From Marinagarivorans sp. (GTDB lineage Bacteria; Pseudomonadota; Gammaproteobacteria; Pseudomonadales; Cellvibrionaceae): a stretch of 64,000 nt of DNA. This document shows positions 8,633 through 16,845 of the stretch, in pieces (position 1 is the stretch's first letter; each line of letters starts with the position of its first letter). Below the pieces are notes generated by a model. It had not been told where the DNA came from. It searched no databases and was given only the letters and a program-made list of their open reading frames with translations. A program made the position numbers and the translations under genes. The DNA is taken from NCBI GenBank assembly GCA_028281865.1, contig JANQJB010000121.1, positions 35,291 to 99,290 on the forward strand. The letters are read 5' to 3'.

Positions 8633-10000
8633 ATGAAATACAAGTCCCTTGTTTGTGCCGCGATATGCTTAACATTTGTCGCCTGTAGCGGTGAATCCGA
8701 AAAGCCCGCTGACTCATCGTCAAGCTCAAGCAGCTCGAGTTCTTCCTCTAGCTCTTCGAGTTCAAGCTCAAGTTCTTCATCCTCGAGCTCTTCCTCAAGT
8801 TCGTCGTCATCAAGCTCTTCATCTTCTAGCTCCTCGTCATCTTCTAGCAGTAGCAGCTCGTCTTCAAGTTCATCGGGCGCAGCTCCCATCGAATGCGCGA
8901 GTGCAATCAGCAATGGTCAAAGCCGCTGGCAATCGACCTGTGAGAATTGTCATGGTAGTGTTCCAGATGGCATGACGAAATGGACAGCCAAGAATAAGAC
9001 GATCGACCTTTTCGATGAAGACTCCGGACCAGGATACAAAGCTAGAGGCGGTGCGATGATAATGACGTACCTAGCCGACTTTATTGCGGGCTATATGCCT
9101 AACATGAACGGGGAGGTTAGTGAGGCCCAAGCAGAAGAAATCGTAGCCTATTTAACCGATAAAGCTGATCGCCCGTGGTGCCCTGGGCAAGATTGGCCGC
9201 CTTCATCCTCCAGCGGCAGCAGCTCCTCTAGTTCAAGCAGCTCTTCTTCAAGTAGCTCTTCTTCAAGCGGCGGTGACCGTATGGGAAGCCCTAACGGAAC
9301 GGGTGCATTTATCGAGCACAATGGCCGCATCGTTTTCGAAGCAGAGGCTATCCCGGTCTCCGGCAAATGGCGAACCGATACCAGACACGACGGATATTCC
9401 GGTAGCGGCTACGTCGAACACTGCTGGACACAAAACTGCCGAGGGCCGAAAAGTAGCGGCTCCGGAAGCAGTATGGTTTATCCAGTTCGCGTGCTCGAAG
9501 GCGGTATTTACCAAATTCACTTCTACTCCCATCAAGCCGCGCCCAACGGCGGCACCGGTCGCGACTGGGAACTAAACAACGATGTGTTAATTCGCATGAG
9601 AAATGCACAAAAAGCGCCGGATGCACCAACCCCAGGCGAGGATTGGCAAGATGGTTTTGCCAATATTGGCGCGAAGTTCATTAAGGCCTACGTCGGTTCG
9701 GTTGAGGATTACAAAGCTTACAAAAATCGAAACCGGCGTGAGGAACTGCGGAGCCCGCTCGCCAACCTGTGGCGCTGGTGGATGTGGACGGCCGACGATA
9801 GCGGTGCGACTGATCACAACTCGATACGCGTTCGACTAACACCCGGTAATTACGACCTGGAAATTCAAGGGCGATCAGACGGCTTTTCAATCGATAAAGT
9901 TGCGATAGTAAAATGGGACGACCGCCTGAATGACCGCCAACCTTCTGAAGAAGAATCGGTCGAGTGGACAATGTGGGACCTCTCTTGGCGAGAAGAATAA
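8633..10000 (+). CDS. Poly-Ser cytochrome c lipoprotein with C-terminal carbohydrate-binding-like domain
   Basis: A 455-residue lipoprotein: lipobox VAC with Cys18, a very long poly-serine linker (~28-80), a small cytochrome c domain with haem site C103-E-N-C106-H107 and a plausible axial methionine in YMPNM (~residue 158), a second poly-serine linker (~190-211), then a ~240-residue domain beginning VFEAEA with G-Y-S-G-S-G-Y and ending NYDLEIQGRSDGFSIDKVAIV. That last pattern looks like a CBM6/CBM35-type beta-sandwich. Cellvibrionaceae make multidomain redox proteins that pair carbohydrate-binding modules with cytochromes and are thought to feed electrons to extracellular polysaccharide oxidation; this protein fits that idea, which is inference. 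The long linkers use mixed TCN and AGY codons. A strong terminator follows. Confidence 0.75.
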   Translation: MKYKSLVCAAICLTFVACSGESEKPADSSSSSSSSSSSSSSSSSSSSSSSSSSSSSSSSSSSSSSSSSSSSSSSSSSSSSSGAAPIECASAISNGQSRWQSTCENCHGSVPDGMTKWTAKNKTIDLFDEDSGPGYKARGGAMIMTYLADFIAGYMPNMNGEVSEAQAEEIVAYLTDKADRPWCPGQDWPPSSSSGSSSSSSSSSSSSSSSSSGGDRMGSPNGTGAFIEHNGRIVFEAEAIPVSGKWRTDTRHDGYSGSGYVEHCWTQNCRGPKSSGSGSSMVYPVRVLEGGIYQIHFYSHQAAPNGGTGRDWELNNDVLIRMRNAQKAPDAPTPGEDWQDGFANIGAKFIKAYVGSVEDYKAYKNRNRREELRSPLANLWRWWMWTADDSGATDHNSIRVRLTPGNYDLEIQGRSDGFSIDKVAIVKWDDRLNDRQPSEEESVEWTMWDLSWREE

Positions 10001-10036
10001 TTTTTGTCAAATTCTAATAATCAAAAAAAGAAACTT

Positions 10037-10063
10037 AAAGCCGCTATATAAAGCGGCTTTTTT
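10037..10063 (+). terminator. Rho-independent terminator of the cytochrome gene
   Basis: Stem AAAGCCGC (10037-10044) pairs perfectly with GCGGCTTT (10053-10060), closed by a TATATAAA loop and followed by TTT, giving a six-T run at 10058-10063. It lies 37 bp past the stop codon. Confidence 0.9.
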
Positions 10064-10232
10064 ATTTGTATACCCACGTTATTTTCCTTAATCAACTATA
10101 TTTTCCTGCGAAAACTCGTACATAAAAGCATCACATTTACTCACCAGTTTTACCCTTGTAAAATTCGCCGTATCCTCCTTCTCAACTCGACATCAGCAAT
10201 GTCAAGCTCACAATTAAAGTCGCCTGAATAAT

Positions 10233-11672
10233 ATGAAATTTATTGCACTTGTTGCGCTGCTGGCATTGGCCGCATGCGAACTTTCCCCTAACAGGCATCC
10301 CTCTAAATATATCGAAGATAAGCCAACCTCGACTAAACCCAATGTCATTCTCATTTTTATCGATGATATGGGCTTTGCAGATATCTCCGGTTTTGGTAAC
10401 CCGGCAGTAAACACACCGAATATGGATCACTTGGCTAAAGAGGGCTTAAGGCTGACAAATTTTTACGTTAACTCACCCATTTGCTCCGCTTCTCGCGTGG
10501 CGCTCAAAACCGGACTTTACCCCCAACGGACACGCATACACTCATTTTTAAGCACACGCAAACACAATAAACGTCGGAAAATGCCTAATTATTTACCCGA
10601 TACCTACAACACCTACGCAAAGGTTTTTAAGGAAAACGGCTACGCGACCGCACATTTCGGCAAGTGGCACATCGGCGGAGGGCGTGATGTAAACGATGCA
10701 CCGCTGCCACAGGCCTACGGATATGATAAATCCCTCGTCGCGTTTGAGGGGCTTGGCGATCGAATACTGTGGTCAAAAACGGCGGGAAATATAGCGCCGA
10801 GCTGGAATTACAATATAGGTAAAATTTATGACTTACCGAAACACCAAACAACCGAAACCTACGTTAATCGTGCGATAAAATTTATAAGAAAAAATCGCGA
10901 GCGACCGTTTTTAGTTAATGTGTTTCCCAATGATGTGCACGATGCTCATGAACCTTCACAAGCTCAACTCGAAAAGTGGAAAGGTAAAGGTAGCTCTTTA
11001 TCAGAAGACAAGTTCTTTGCTGTGCTGGATGAAATGGATAAACAGATCGGGCGGCTTCTCGGTGCGCTTGATAAACTCAACTTAAGTGACAATACGATTG
11101 TTATCTTAACCAGTGACAATGGTCCAACAGATTGGAAACGCTATTACGATAAGAATATTAAGCCACCCGGTTTTACCGGCCCGTTTTTCGGGCGGAAATG
11201 GAGTTTGTACGAAGGTGGAATACGCATGCCTTTTATTATTCGTTGGCCAGAGAAAATAGATGCCAACCAAACCAATGACACTTCTGTAGTCGCAGCAATG
11301 GATATTTTTCCAAGCCTTATCAAAATAGCTAATCTTAAAAATAGAAACAGCCTAACCCTTGACGGCGAAGATATGTCTCAAGCATTACTTGGAAAAAACA
11401 AAAAACGCCTGAAACCACTCTTCTGGGAGTATGGTGTGTATGGCAGTATCAAACCAGGAAAAAAAGCACACCACAGCCCAAAACTCGCCATGCGCAATGA
11501 GAGATATAAGCTACTATTAAATCCGGATGGCTCAGAGTTAAAGATGTTCGATTTACTGAATGACCAAGGTGAAAAACACGATATCGCCGCTGGCAATCAA
11601 GTACTGGTAGATGCAATGAAAAAACAGCTGCTTGACTGGTGGAAAGAAATGAATAGCTATTATCATGATTAA
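10233..11672 (+). CDS. Sulfatase lipoprotein (family S1, formylglycine type)
   Basis: A 479-residue lipoprotein with lipobox LAAC (Cys ~15). The N-terminal metal-binding start NVILIFIDDMGFAD and the active-site signature PICSASR are clear; Cys84 of C-S-A-S-R would be converted to formylglycine by a sulfatase-maturating enzyme encoded elsewhere. GKWHIGG (~residue 148) and LTSDNGP (~residue 292) are further conserved sulfatase elements. It should hydrolyse sulfate esters at the outer membrane or in the periplasm, probably on a sulfated polysaccharide or oligosaccharide. The aldose epimerase-like lipoprotein gene starts 37 bp downstream on the same strand, so the two are probably co-transcribed and act on the same glycan. 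Exact subfamily and substrate cannot be assigned by eye. Confidence 0.88.
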   Translation: MKFIALVALLALAACELSPNRHPSKYIEDKPTSTKPNVILIFIDDMGFADISGFGNPAVNTPNMDHLAKEGLRLTNFYVNSPICSASRVALKTGLYPQRTRIHSFLSTRKHNKRRKMPNYLPDTYNTYAKVFKENGYATAHFGKWHIGGGRDVNDAPLPQAYGYDKSLVAFEGLGDRILWSKTAGNIAPSWNYNIGKIYDLPKHQTTETYVNRAIKFIRKNRERPFLVNVFPNDVHDAHEPSQAQLEKWKGKGSSLSEDKFFAVLDEMDKQIGRLLGALDKLNLSDNTIVILTSDNGPTDWKRYYDKNIKPPGFTGPFFGRKWSLYEGGIRMPFIIRWPEKIDANQTNDTSVVAAMDIFPSLIKIANLKNRNSLTLDGEDMSQALLGKNKKRLKPLFWEYGVYGSIKPGKKAHHSPKLAMRNERYKLLLNPDGSELKMFDLLNDQGEKHDIAAGNQVLVDAMKKQLLDWWKEMNSYYHD

Positions 11673-11709
11673 AAGTTTACATGACGGCAAGAAACCATAG
11701 AGAGACAAA

Positions 11710-12750
11710 ATGAGAAGATCAAAGCTTTTTGTTAAATTAGTTATTTTATGGGGTTTGCTTTTTTATTTATGCAGTTGTAATCATATTCAAAAACTCGACA
11801 ACGATTTTGAAAAATCCCTTATCGTCCAACTAGGTAAAGAACAACCCAGTAGGGAATATATCGCTTTAGAAAATGATAAATTAAAAATTAAAATCAACAT
11901 TTACGGAGCGGAATTAAGCAGCCTTTACCACAAAAAAACAAAAACTGAGCTCCTTTGGCAAGGCACTCCGCCCTATTGGAGTCGTCAAGCAACCATTATG
12001 TTTCCGGTAGCAATTAAATTAAAAGACTTCCGCTACACATATAAAAACAAACAATACCTTATACCAAGCCATGGTATTGCTCCATATCGCAATTTTAAGG
12101 TACTGCCGCAAAAGAACAAAAATACCGTTTCGTTAGAACTTAGCTCAGATGCTTTAACATTAAACTCCTACCCATTTGATTTTCGTTTCATCGTGACTTA
12201 TACACTTGAGGACCTTGAACTACTTCACACATTTAAAGTAGTGAATCGCGACAATAAAACAATGTTTTATACGATAGGTGGACACCCCGCGTTTAATACC
12301 CCACTTACCAATAAACTAACGCGTCGGGACTATCAATTTTGGTTTGCCAAACCGATCACGAGCGATCGCTTACTCGTCACAAAGAACCTAAGGCAAAATC
12401 AAAGTTTGCCGTTTTTACAAGACGAAAACACATTAAATTTTGCCGACACTCGCATCCCTTATGCTGGCATGCTAGTCAAAAATATTCCAGTGGAGGAAAT
12501 TGGTATTGGGCTAGCAGGTAAAGTTCCATTTATTAAAGTAAATCGCGGCAACTTTCCCAACGTTAATTTGTGGTCGAAACCTGACACACCTCTTGCAGCC
12601 ATCGAACCGATGGATAGCTATCACGACTATATTGACAGCCCCCCCGATATAGATAAAAAAACACATATGAATCGGTTAAAAGCGGGAAAAACGGCAGAGT
12701 ACTTTTACACGATTATTGTCGATGATTTAGATAGCAATCCGTATCAATAG
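11710..12750 (+). CDS. Aldose 1-epimerase-like lipoprotein
   Basis: A 346-residue lipoprotein (hydrophobic start, lipobox LCSC, Cys ~23) with a galactose-mutarotase-like fold. Family landmarks are YIALENDKLKIKINIYGAELSSL at the start of the domain (split strands), the HGIA motif near residue 120, GGHPAFNTPL near residue 195 (a conserved His region) and IEPMDSYHDYID near residue 300, where the glutamate is the likely general base. It most resembles the LacX/YphB-type branch rather than classical GalM. Most epimerases are cytoplasmic; a lipoprotein form attached to an envelope membrane is unusual and suggests handling of sugars in the periplasm. It is immediately downstream of a sulfatase and probably in the same transcript. 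Confidence 0.8.
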   Translation: MRRSKLFVKLVILWGLLFYLCSCNHIQKLDNDFEKSLIVQLGKEQPSREYIALENDKLKIKINIYGAELSSLYHKKTKTELLWQGTPPYWSRQATIMFPVAIKLKDFRYTYKNKQYLIPSHGIAPYRNFKVLPQKNKNTVSLELSSDALTLNSYPFDFRFIVTYTLEDLELLHTFKVVNRDNKTMFYTIGGHPAFNTPLTNKLTRRDYQFWFAKPITSDRLLVTKNLRQNQSLPFLQDENTLNFADTRIPYAGMLVKNIPVEEIGIGLAGKVPFIKVNRGNFPNVNLWSKPDTPLAAIEPMDSYHDYIDSPPDIDKKTHMNRLKAGKTAEYFYTIIVDDLDSNPYQ

Positions 12751-13027
12751 TGTAATTTTTCTCGTAGCTGAGCACTAATACCACTCGCCGTGACAGCGGG
12801 CAACCTGGAAGCAAAATTCTAGCAGCAATTGCTGTTGTAATATCAAGTAGTTTTTCAAGTTCGACATTACTCATATATGTCCTTAATCGACAAAGTTTGC
12901 TACACCTATGCTAGAAAACAAATTTTCAAAAACACTTTTATTCAGCTGATGTTCTTTTAAAAACAATCACTAAATCTCGTATAAAAAAAGCCCGACCTAA
13001 AGTCGGGCGGAGCTTGCGCGATAGTAA
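12751..13027. other. Intergenic region between convergent units
   Basis: No gene is supported. It lies between the epimerase stop and the remnant of fmdA and includes the minus-strand terminator at 12983-13008. The AT-rich remainder shows nothing recognisable. Confidence 0.5.
12983..13008 (-). terminator. Rho-independent terminator of the urt-like operon
   Basis: Reading the minus strand, stem GCCCGAC (13008-13002) pairs with GTCGGGC (12996-12990) around a TTTAG loop and is followed by seven Ts (12989-12983). It sits about 200 bp past the last intact transporter gene, just beyond the fmdA remnant, so it probably was the terminator of the original longer operon. Confidence 0.85.
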
Positions 13028-13198
13028 AGGTTTCTGATTCTCAATAAGACCTAAATAGTCCGTGGCTTGGTCATTATTGGCAATTTGACAACCGCTCCTC
13101 CGGTTATAGAATCCGATGACACAATCGTCACCTGGGCTAACGGAAGCCGCCATTGGAATATCTGGATGCCAGCGATTATAAATATTTTCATAGGGCCA
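13028..13198 (-). pseudogene. fmdA: Remnant of formamidase/acetamidase gene fmdA (N-terminal fragment)
   Basis: Translating the minus strand from 13198 gives an uninterrupted ~57-residue stretch containing YNRWHPDIP, followed by PGDDC, a QIANNDQATDY segment and LIENQ. This matches the N-terminal block of FmdA-type formamidases/acetamidases (typically HNRWHPDIP, PGD, then a IxNNDxADD element), whose full length is about 400 residues. There is no plausible start codon before the homologous block, some usual residues are altered, and the sequence ends in a terminator hairpin. It is therefore a truncated relic, directly downstream of the transporter ATPase gene on the same strand. fmdA genes commonly accompany amide ABC transporters of this type, which supports amides as the ancestral substrate. 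Identification rests on remembered motifs. Confidence 0.7.
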
Positions 13199-13215
13199 CT
13201 AATTTAAATCATTTA

Positions 13216-13905
13216 CTATACTGAAAGATAAGACGCTATGGTTTTTTCATCAACACTGTCGCGAGTCTCTTCTCTAACAATCTCTCCTTTTTCTATTACT
13301 AGAATTCGGTCTGCCACATCCAAAGCAAAACTTAATACCTGTTCCGAAACAAAAATGGAGAGCCCATGACTATCGCGAATTTTTTTTAGCGTGTTGGCTA
13401 TTTCTTTGATGATCGATGGCTGAATTCCCTCAGTAGGCTCATCAAGCAACAGTACCTTTGGTTTACTCGCCAAGGCTCGAGCAATTGCCAGCTGCTGCTG
13501 TTGTCCGCCAGATAAATTACCTCCACGTCTTGATTTCATCTCCTCAAGAACTGGAAATAATTCGTAAATAGAAGCGGGAACTTTTTTATCATTTACGGTG
13601 GTGAGTCCAGTTTCAATATTTTCCTTAACGGTCATTGTTGAAAATATCATTCTTCCTTGCGGAACAAAGGCTAAACCCTCACGCACACGCTCATGACTTT
13701 TCATTCGCGAGACATCAACCGGTCCCAACGCGACAGACCCAAGCCTACTTTCAACCATACCCATTAACGATTTCATCAAGGTACTTTTTCCCATACCATT
13801 GCGACCTAGAATTGCAACAATCTCATTCTCCTTGATATCAAAGTTCATTCCATGAATAACTTCACTCTGCCCATAGGAAACGCTGTAATCAGAAACTTGC
13901 AACAT
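13216..13905 (-). CDS. urtE: Urea/amide ABC transporter ATP-binding protein UrtE
   Basis: A 229-residue ABC ATPase of the LivF/UrtE branch: Walker A GRNGMGKST (~34-42), signature LSGGQQQQ (~133), Walker B VLLLDEPTEGIQPS (~155) and a switch His region ending in SEQ rather than EHD, as is normal for LivF-like subunits. The N-terminal pattern YSVSYGQSEVIHGM and 'GRNGMGKSTLMKSLMG' are typical of UrtE. It would energise uptake of urea or short-chain amides together with UrtD. It follows urtD by 10 bp in a five-gene minus-strand operon and is followed by the fmdA remnant. Confidence 0.85.
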   Translation of the reverse strand: MLQVSDYSVSYGQSEVIHGMNFDIKENEIVAILGRNGMGKSTLMKSLMGMVESRLGSVALGPVDVSRMKSHERVREGLAFVPQGRMIFSTMTVKENIETGLTTVNDKKVPASIYELFPVLEEMKSRRGGNLSGGQQQQLAIARALASKPKVLLLDEPTEGIQPSIIKEIANTLKKIRDSHGLSIFVSEQVLSFALDVADRILVIEKGEIVREETRDSVDEKTIASYLSV

Positions 13906-13915
13906 ATGGCTGTCC

Positions 13916-14692
13916 TCAGTGCCCTAAATAAACTTCAATCACTTTTTCATCGTTTTTTACACGCTCCATCGAACCCTCGGACAACACTTTTCCCTGATGC
14001 ATAACCGTTACTCGATGCGCGATGTCCTCGACAAACTGCATATCGTGCTCTATTACGATCACCGCCCTACCCTTGGTTATCCGATTTAACAACTCTGCGG
14101 TTTTTTTCCTCTCTGCAACGGACATCCCGGCGACCGGCTCGTCGAGCATTAAAAGTTCGGGTTTTTGAATAAGCAACATACCAATTTCAAGCCACTGCTT
14201 TTGCCCGTGGCTCAATAAACCAGCAACACTATCCAGCTGATCATCCAAAAAAATGGTTTCTGCTGTTTCTCGAACAGCTGCATCGACCTCGTCGTCACGT
14301 TTAAAAAATAATGCACCAAAAACATTGCGACCTCGCGGAAAGGAAATCTCAAGATTTTCGTATACGGTTAAATCTTCGTAAATCGAGGGATTTTGGAATT
14401 TACGCCCTATGCCGCCATGAACGATTTGGTGTTCTTTTTGTTTGGTGATTTCTTTTCCGCGAAACTTAATTGAACCCTCCGTCGAGCGTGTTTTCCCGCA
14501 AATAAGATCTAGTACCGTTGTTTTTCCTGCGCCGTTTGGCCCAATTATTACGCGGATCTCTTCCTCTTCGACGTAAAACGACAAATCGTTTACAGCTTTA
14601 AAACCATCGAAGGAAACCGTTAACCCCTCAACCGATAAAACAAAATCTCTCGCATCACTTTTTCGAGCTTGCTGGTTTTCTTGCGCTTGCAT
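13916..14692 (-). CDS. urtD: Urea/amide ABC transporter ATP-binding protein UrtD
   Basis: A 258-residue ABC ATPase of the LivG/UrtD branch: Walker A GPNGAGKTT (~53-61), signature LSHGQKQWLEIG (~161; the usual LSGGQ is LSHGQ, as is normal for UrtD), Walker B LLMLDEPVAGMS (~180) and switch EHD (~217). Conserved GGIGRKFQNPSIYEDLTVYENLE is diagnostic of this subgroup. It starts 2 bp after the urtC stop codon, implying tight translational coupling. Confidence 0.87.
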   Translation of the reverse strand: MQAQENQQARKSDARDFVLSVEGLTVSFDGFKAVNDLSFYVEEEEIRVIIGPNGAGKTTVLDLICGKTRSTEGSIKFRGKEITKQKEHQIVHGGIGRKFQNPSIYEDLTVYENLEISFPRGRNVFGALFFKRDDEVDAAVRETAETIFLDDQLDSVAGLLSHGQKQWLEIGMLLIQKPELLMLDEPVAGMSVAERKKTAELLNRITKGRAVIVIEHDMQFVEDIAHRVTVMHQGKVLSEGSMERVKNDEKVIEVYLGH

Positions 14693-14694
14693 CG

Positions 14695-15834
14695 TTATAC
14701 CCTCGCCTGTTCAGCCGAAACTTTTAGATTTTGCTTTGACTTGAGTTGCTTCCATCTGTTTAAGATAAAAGGCTCAACATAAGAACTATAAAGACCCGCT
14801 AAACCTCTTGGAAATGACATTGTTACACCAATGAATAATGCACCCATTGCAAACAGCCAGAGTTCGGGAAACGATTCAGAAAAAGTAGTTTTCGCCCAGT
14901 TTACTACTAGAGTCCCATATATTGCGCCGTATATTGAAAAACGGCCACCAACAGCGCAGAAAATAACCATTTCAATCGATGGCACAATACCGACAAAAGA
15001 CGGTGACATAAAACCTACTTGCAACGTGAACATCGCTCCGCCGATAGCGGCAAAAGCTGCACCAACACAAAAAACAAAAATCTTAAAATTTGCTACGTCG
15101 TAACCGGAAAAGCGAACGCGGTCTTCACTGTCACGCATAGCAACTAACAATCGACCCAATTTACTCTTCGTAATAAGCTTCGCAAGAACCAAACATACAA
15201 GCAATAAAAAACAACACAGGTAATACAATATATATTTGGCACTATCCGTGCGAATATCCCAACCCAATAAAGTGCGCAAATCAGTAATGCCGTTAACACC
15301 ACCGGTATAACCCTGTTGACCAATAATCAATATCGTTAATATAGAGGCTATCGCCTGCGTGATAATGGCAAAATAAACACCTCCGACTCGACGTTTAAAC
15401 ATTGCCACGCCAATAATGTAAGCGAACAATGTCGGAACTATAATAATTGCAAGAAGAGCAAACGGTAAACTGTAAAACGGTTCCCAAAACCAGGGTAATT
15501 CGGTGATCTGATTCCAGTCCATAAAATCGGGTATTCCCGGAGTACTTTGGATTTTTGTACTCTCTGGGTCAGATGCCTCTAATTTTAAAAACATCGCCAT
15601 CGCGTAGCCACCGAGACCAAAGAATACTCCCTGGCCAAGGCTCAAAATACCGCCATACCCCCAACACAGGACGAGGCCCAGGGCGACAAAGGCGTACGTT
15701 AAGTATTTTCCCACTAGGTTCAGTCGAAAAATATCAAGAAAAAGTGGAAGAATCGCGAATAGCAATGCGGCTAAAATCCCGATATAAACTAAATCGTGTC
15801 GAGAAAATGTCGCTCTAAAACTTACAAAACTCAT
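14695..15834 (-). CDS. urtC: Urea/amide ABC transporter permease UrtC
   Basis: A 379-residue inner-membrane permease of the LivM/UrtC type with about ten hydrophobic segments. Hallmarks include [26 protein letters not shown] (~58-83), [15 protein letters not shown] (~175) and [20 protein letters not shown] (~305), the last close to the ATPase-coupling region. The start ATG has a GAGGTG ribosome-binding site. It follows urtB closely in the same operon and pairs with UrtB to form the translocation pore. Confidence 0.87.
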   Translation of the reverse strand: MSFVSFRATFSRHDLVYIGILAALLFAILPLFLDIFRLNLVGKYLTYAFVALGLVLCWGYGGILSLGQGVFFGLGGYAMAMFLKLEASDPESTKIQSTPGIPDFMDWNQITELPWFWEPFYSLPFALLAIIIVPTLFAYIIGVAMFKRRVGGVYFAIITQAIASILTILIIGQQGYTGGVNGITDLRTLLGWDIRTDSAKYILYYLCCFLLLVCLVLAKLITKSKLGRLLVAMRDSEDRVRFSGYDVANFKIFVFCVGAAFAAIGGAMFTLQVGFMSPSFVGIVPSIEMVIFCAVGGRFSIYGAIYGTLVVNWAKTTFSESFPELWLFAMGALFIGVTMSFPRGLAGLYSSYVEPFILNRWKQLKSKQNLKVSAEQARV

Positions 15835-15843
15835 CCTTACACC

Positions 15844-16770
15844 TCACCGACGAATTTTCAAAGCAAATAAGCCTTGGGGTCTTATCATAAGAATTCCAAC
15901 AACGACTAATAAGGTAAGTACTTTCGCCATCGAGCCACTTAAAAAGAATTCCATTGTGGACTGTGCCTGAGAAATCGTAAAAGCAGAAGCAATTGTACCG
16001 AGCAGGCTCGCTGCACCGCCAAATACAACCACCAAAAATGTGTCAACAATATACAGCTGACCAGAAGTAGGCCCAGTGCTACCGATCATCGTAAAAGCGC
16101 TGCCTGCAATTCCAGCAATACCGCAGCCAATAGCAAAAGTGATCCGATCAACTTTTTGTGTATTGATACCAACTGCGCCCGCCATAGGCCGATTTTGCAC
16201 AACGGCTCGAACCTGGCCTCCAAAACGCGATTTAAACATTAAAAAATAAACACTAACGGCAATAACAAAAGTTAAAATCATTACAAAAACACCGTTAAAC
16301 GGAATTTCCACTAAATCGGTTAACGGTATAGATCCCATCATCCAATCCGGTAGAGTTACACCAACTTCACGCGCACCGAAAACTGAGCGATAAACTTGCT
16401 GCAGAATTAAGCTGAGTCCCCAGGTTGCCAGCAGGGTATCAAGCGGTCTGCGGTAAAGGTGCCTTACCATCCCCCATTCAACCAATGCACCAAGTGCCGC
16501 AGTAACTATAAAGGCGAGGATCATTGCGAGAAAGAAATAGATACTGAATAAACTCGGTAAATTATTTTCAAAAAAAGAGGATAGAAGATACGTTATATAT
16601 GCACCCAAAATCATAAACTCTCCATGTGCCATATTGATCACCCCCATTTGTCCAAAAATGATAGCTAAACCCAAAGCCATTAGAACAAATACGGAAAATA
16701 AAATAAGGCCAGCAAAACCCTGCATAGCAAAAATTGATACTAGCTCTGCCGATGTATAATCACTAAACAT
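15844..16770 (-). CDS. urtB: Urea/amide ABC transporter permease UrtB
   Basis: A permease of the LivH/UrtB type, about 308 residues from the preferred start. Typical elements are LGLAIIFGQMGVINMAHGEFMILGAY near the N-terminus, TWGLSLILQQVYRSVFGAREV (~135) and VVVFGGAASLLGTIASAFTI (~255). The frame extends upstream to a TTG at 16821, but ATG at 16770 has a strong GGTGGGG ribosome-binding site at 7-bp spacing and gives the usual N-terminus, so I prefer it. It lies between urtA and urtC. Confidence 0.85.
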   Translation of the reverse strand: MFSDYTSAELVSIFAMQGFAGLILFSVFVLMALGLAIIFGQMGVINMAHGEFMILGAYITYLLSSFFENNLPSLFSIYFFLAMILAFIVTAALGALVEWGMVRHLYRRPLDTLLATWGLSLILQQVYRSVFGAREVGVTLPDWMMGSIPLTDLVEIPFNGVFVMILTFVIAVSVYFLMFKSRFGGQVRAVVQNRPMAGAVGINTQKVDRITFAIGCGIAGIAGSAFTMIGSTGPTSGQLYIVDTFLVVVFGGAASLLGTIASAFTISQAQSTMEFFLSGSMAKVLTLLVVVGILMIRPQGLFALKIRR

Positions 16771-16845
16771 AACCGGACCCCACCAAATAATAAACGACAA
16801 CTCAGACTGCGGGCTCAGCAATAAGCCCGCTTTACACTCACCTTA

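Noticed and set aside
8449..8913. 154-codon minus-strand frame rich in Asp, Glu and Leu
   Set aside because: It is the antisense of the poly-serine codons in the plus-strand cytochrome gene; the acidic/Leu composition is an artefact of TCN/AGY codons.
12938..13153. 71-codon minus-strand gene starting at an ATG inside the fmdA-like block
   Set aside because: The homology to FmdA begins upstream of this ATG, and the frame runs through a terminator hairpin, so it is a fragment rather than a gene.
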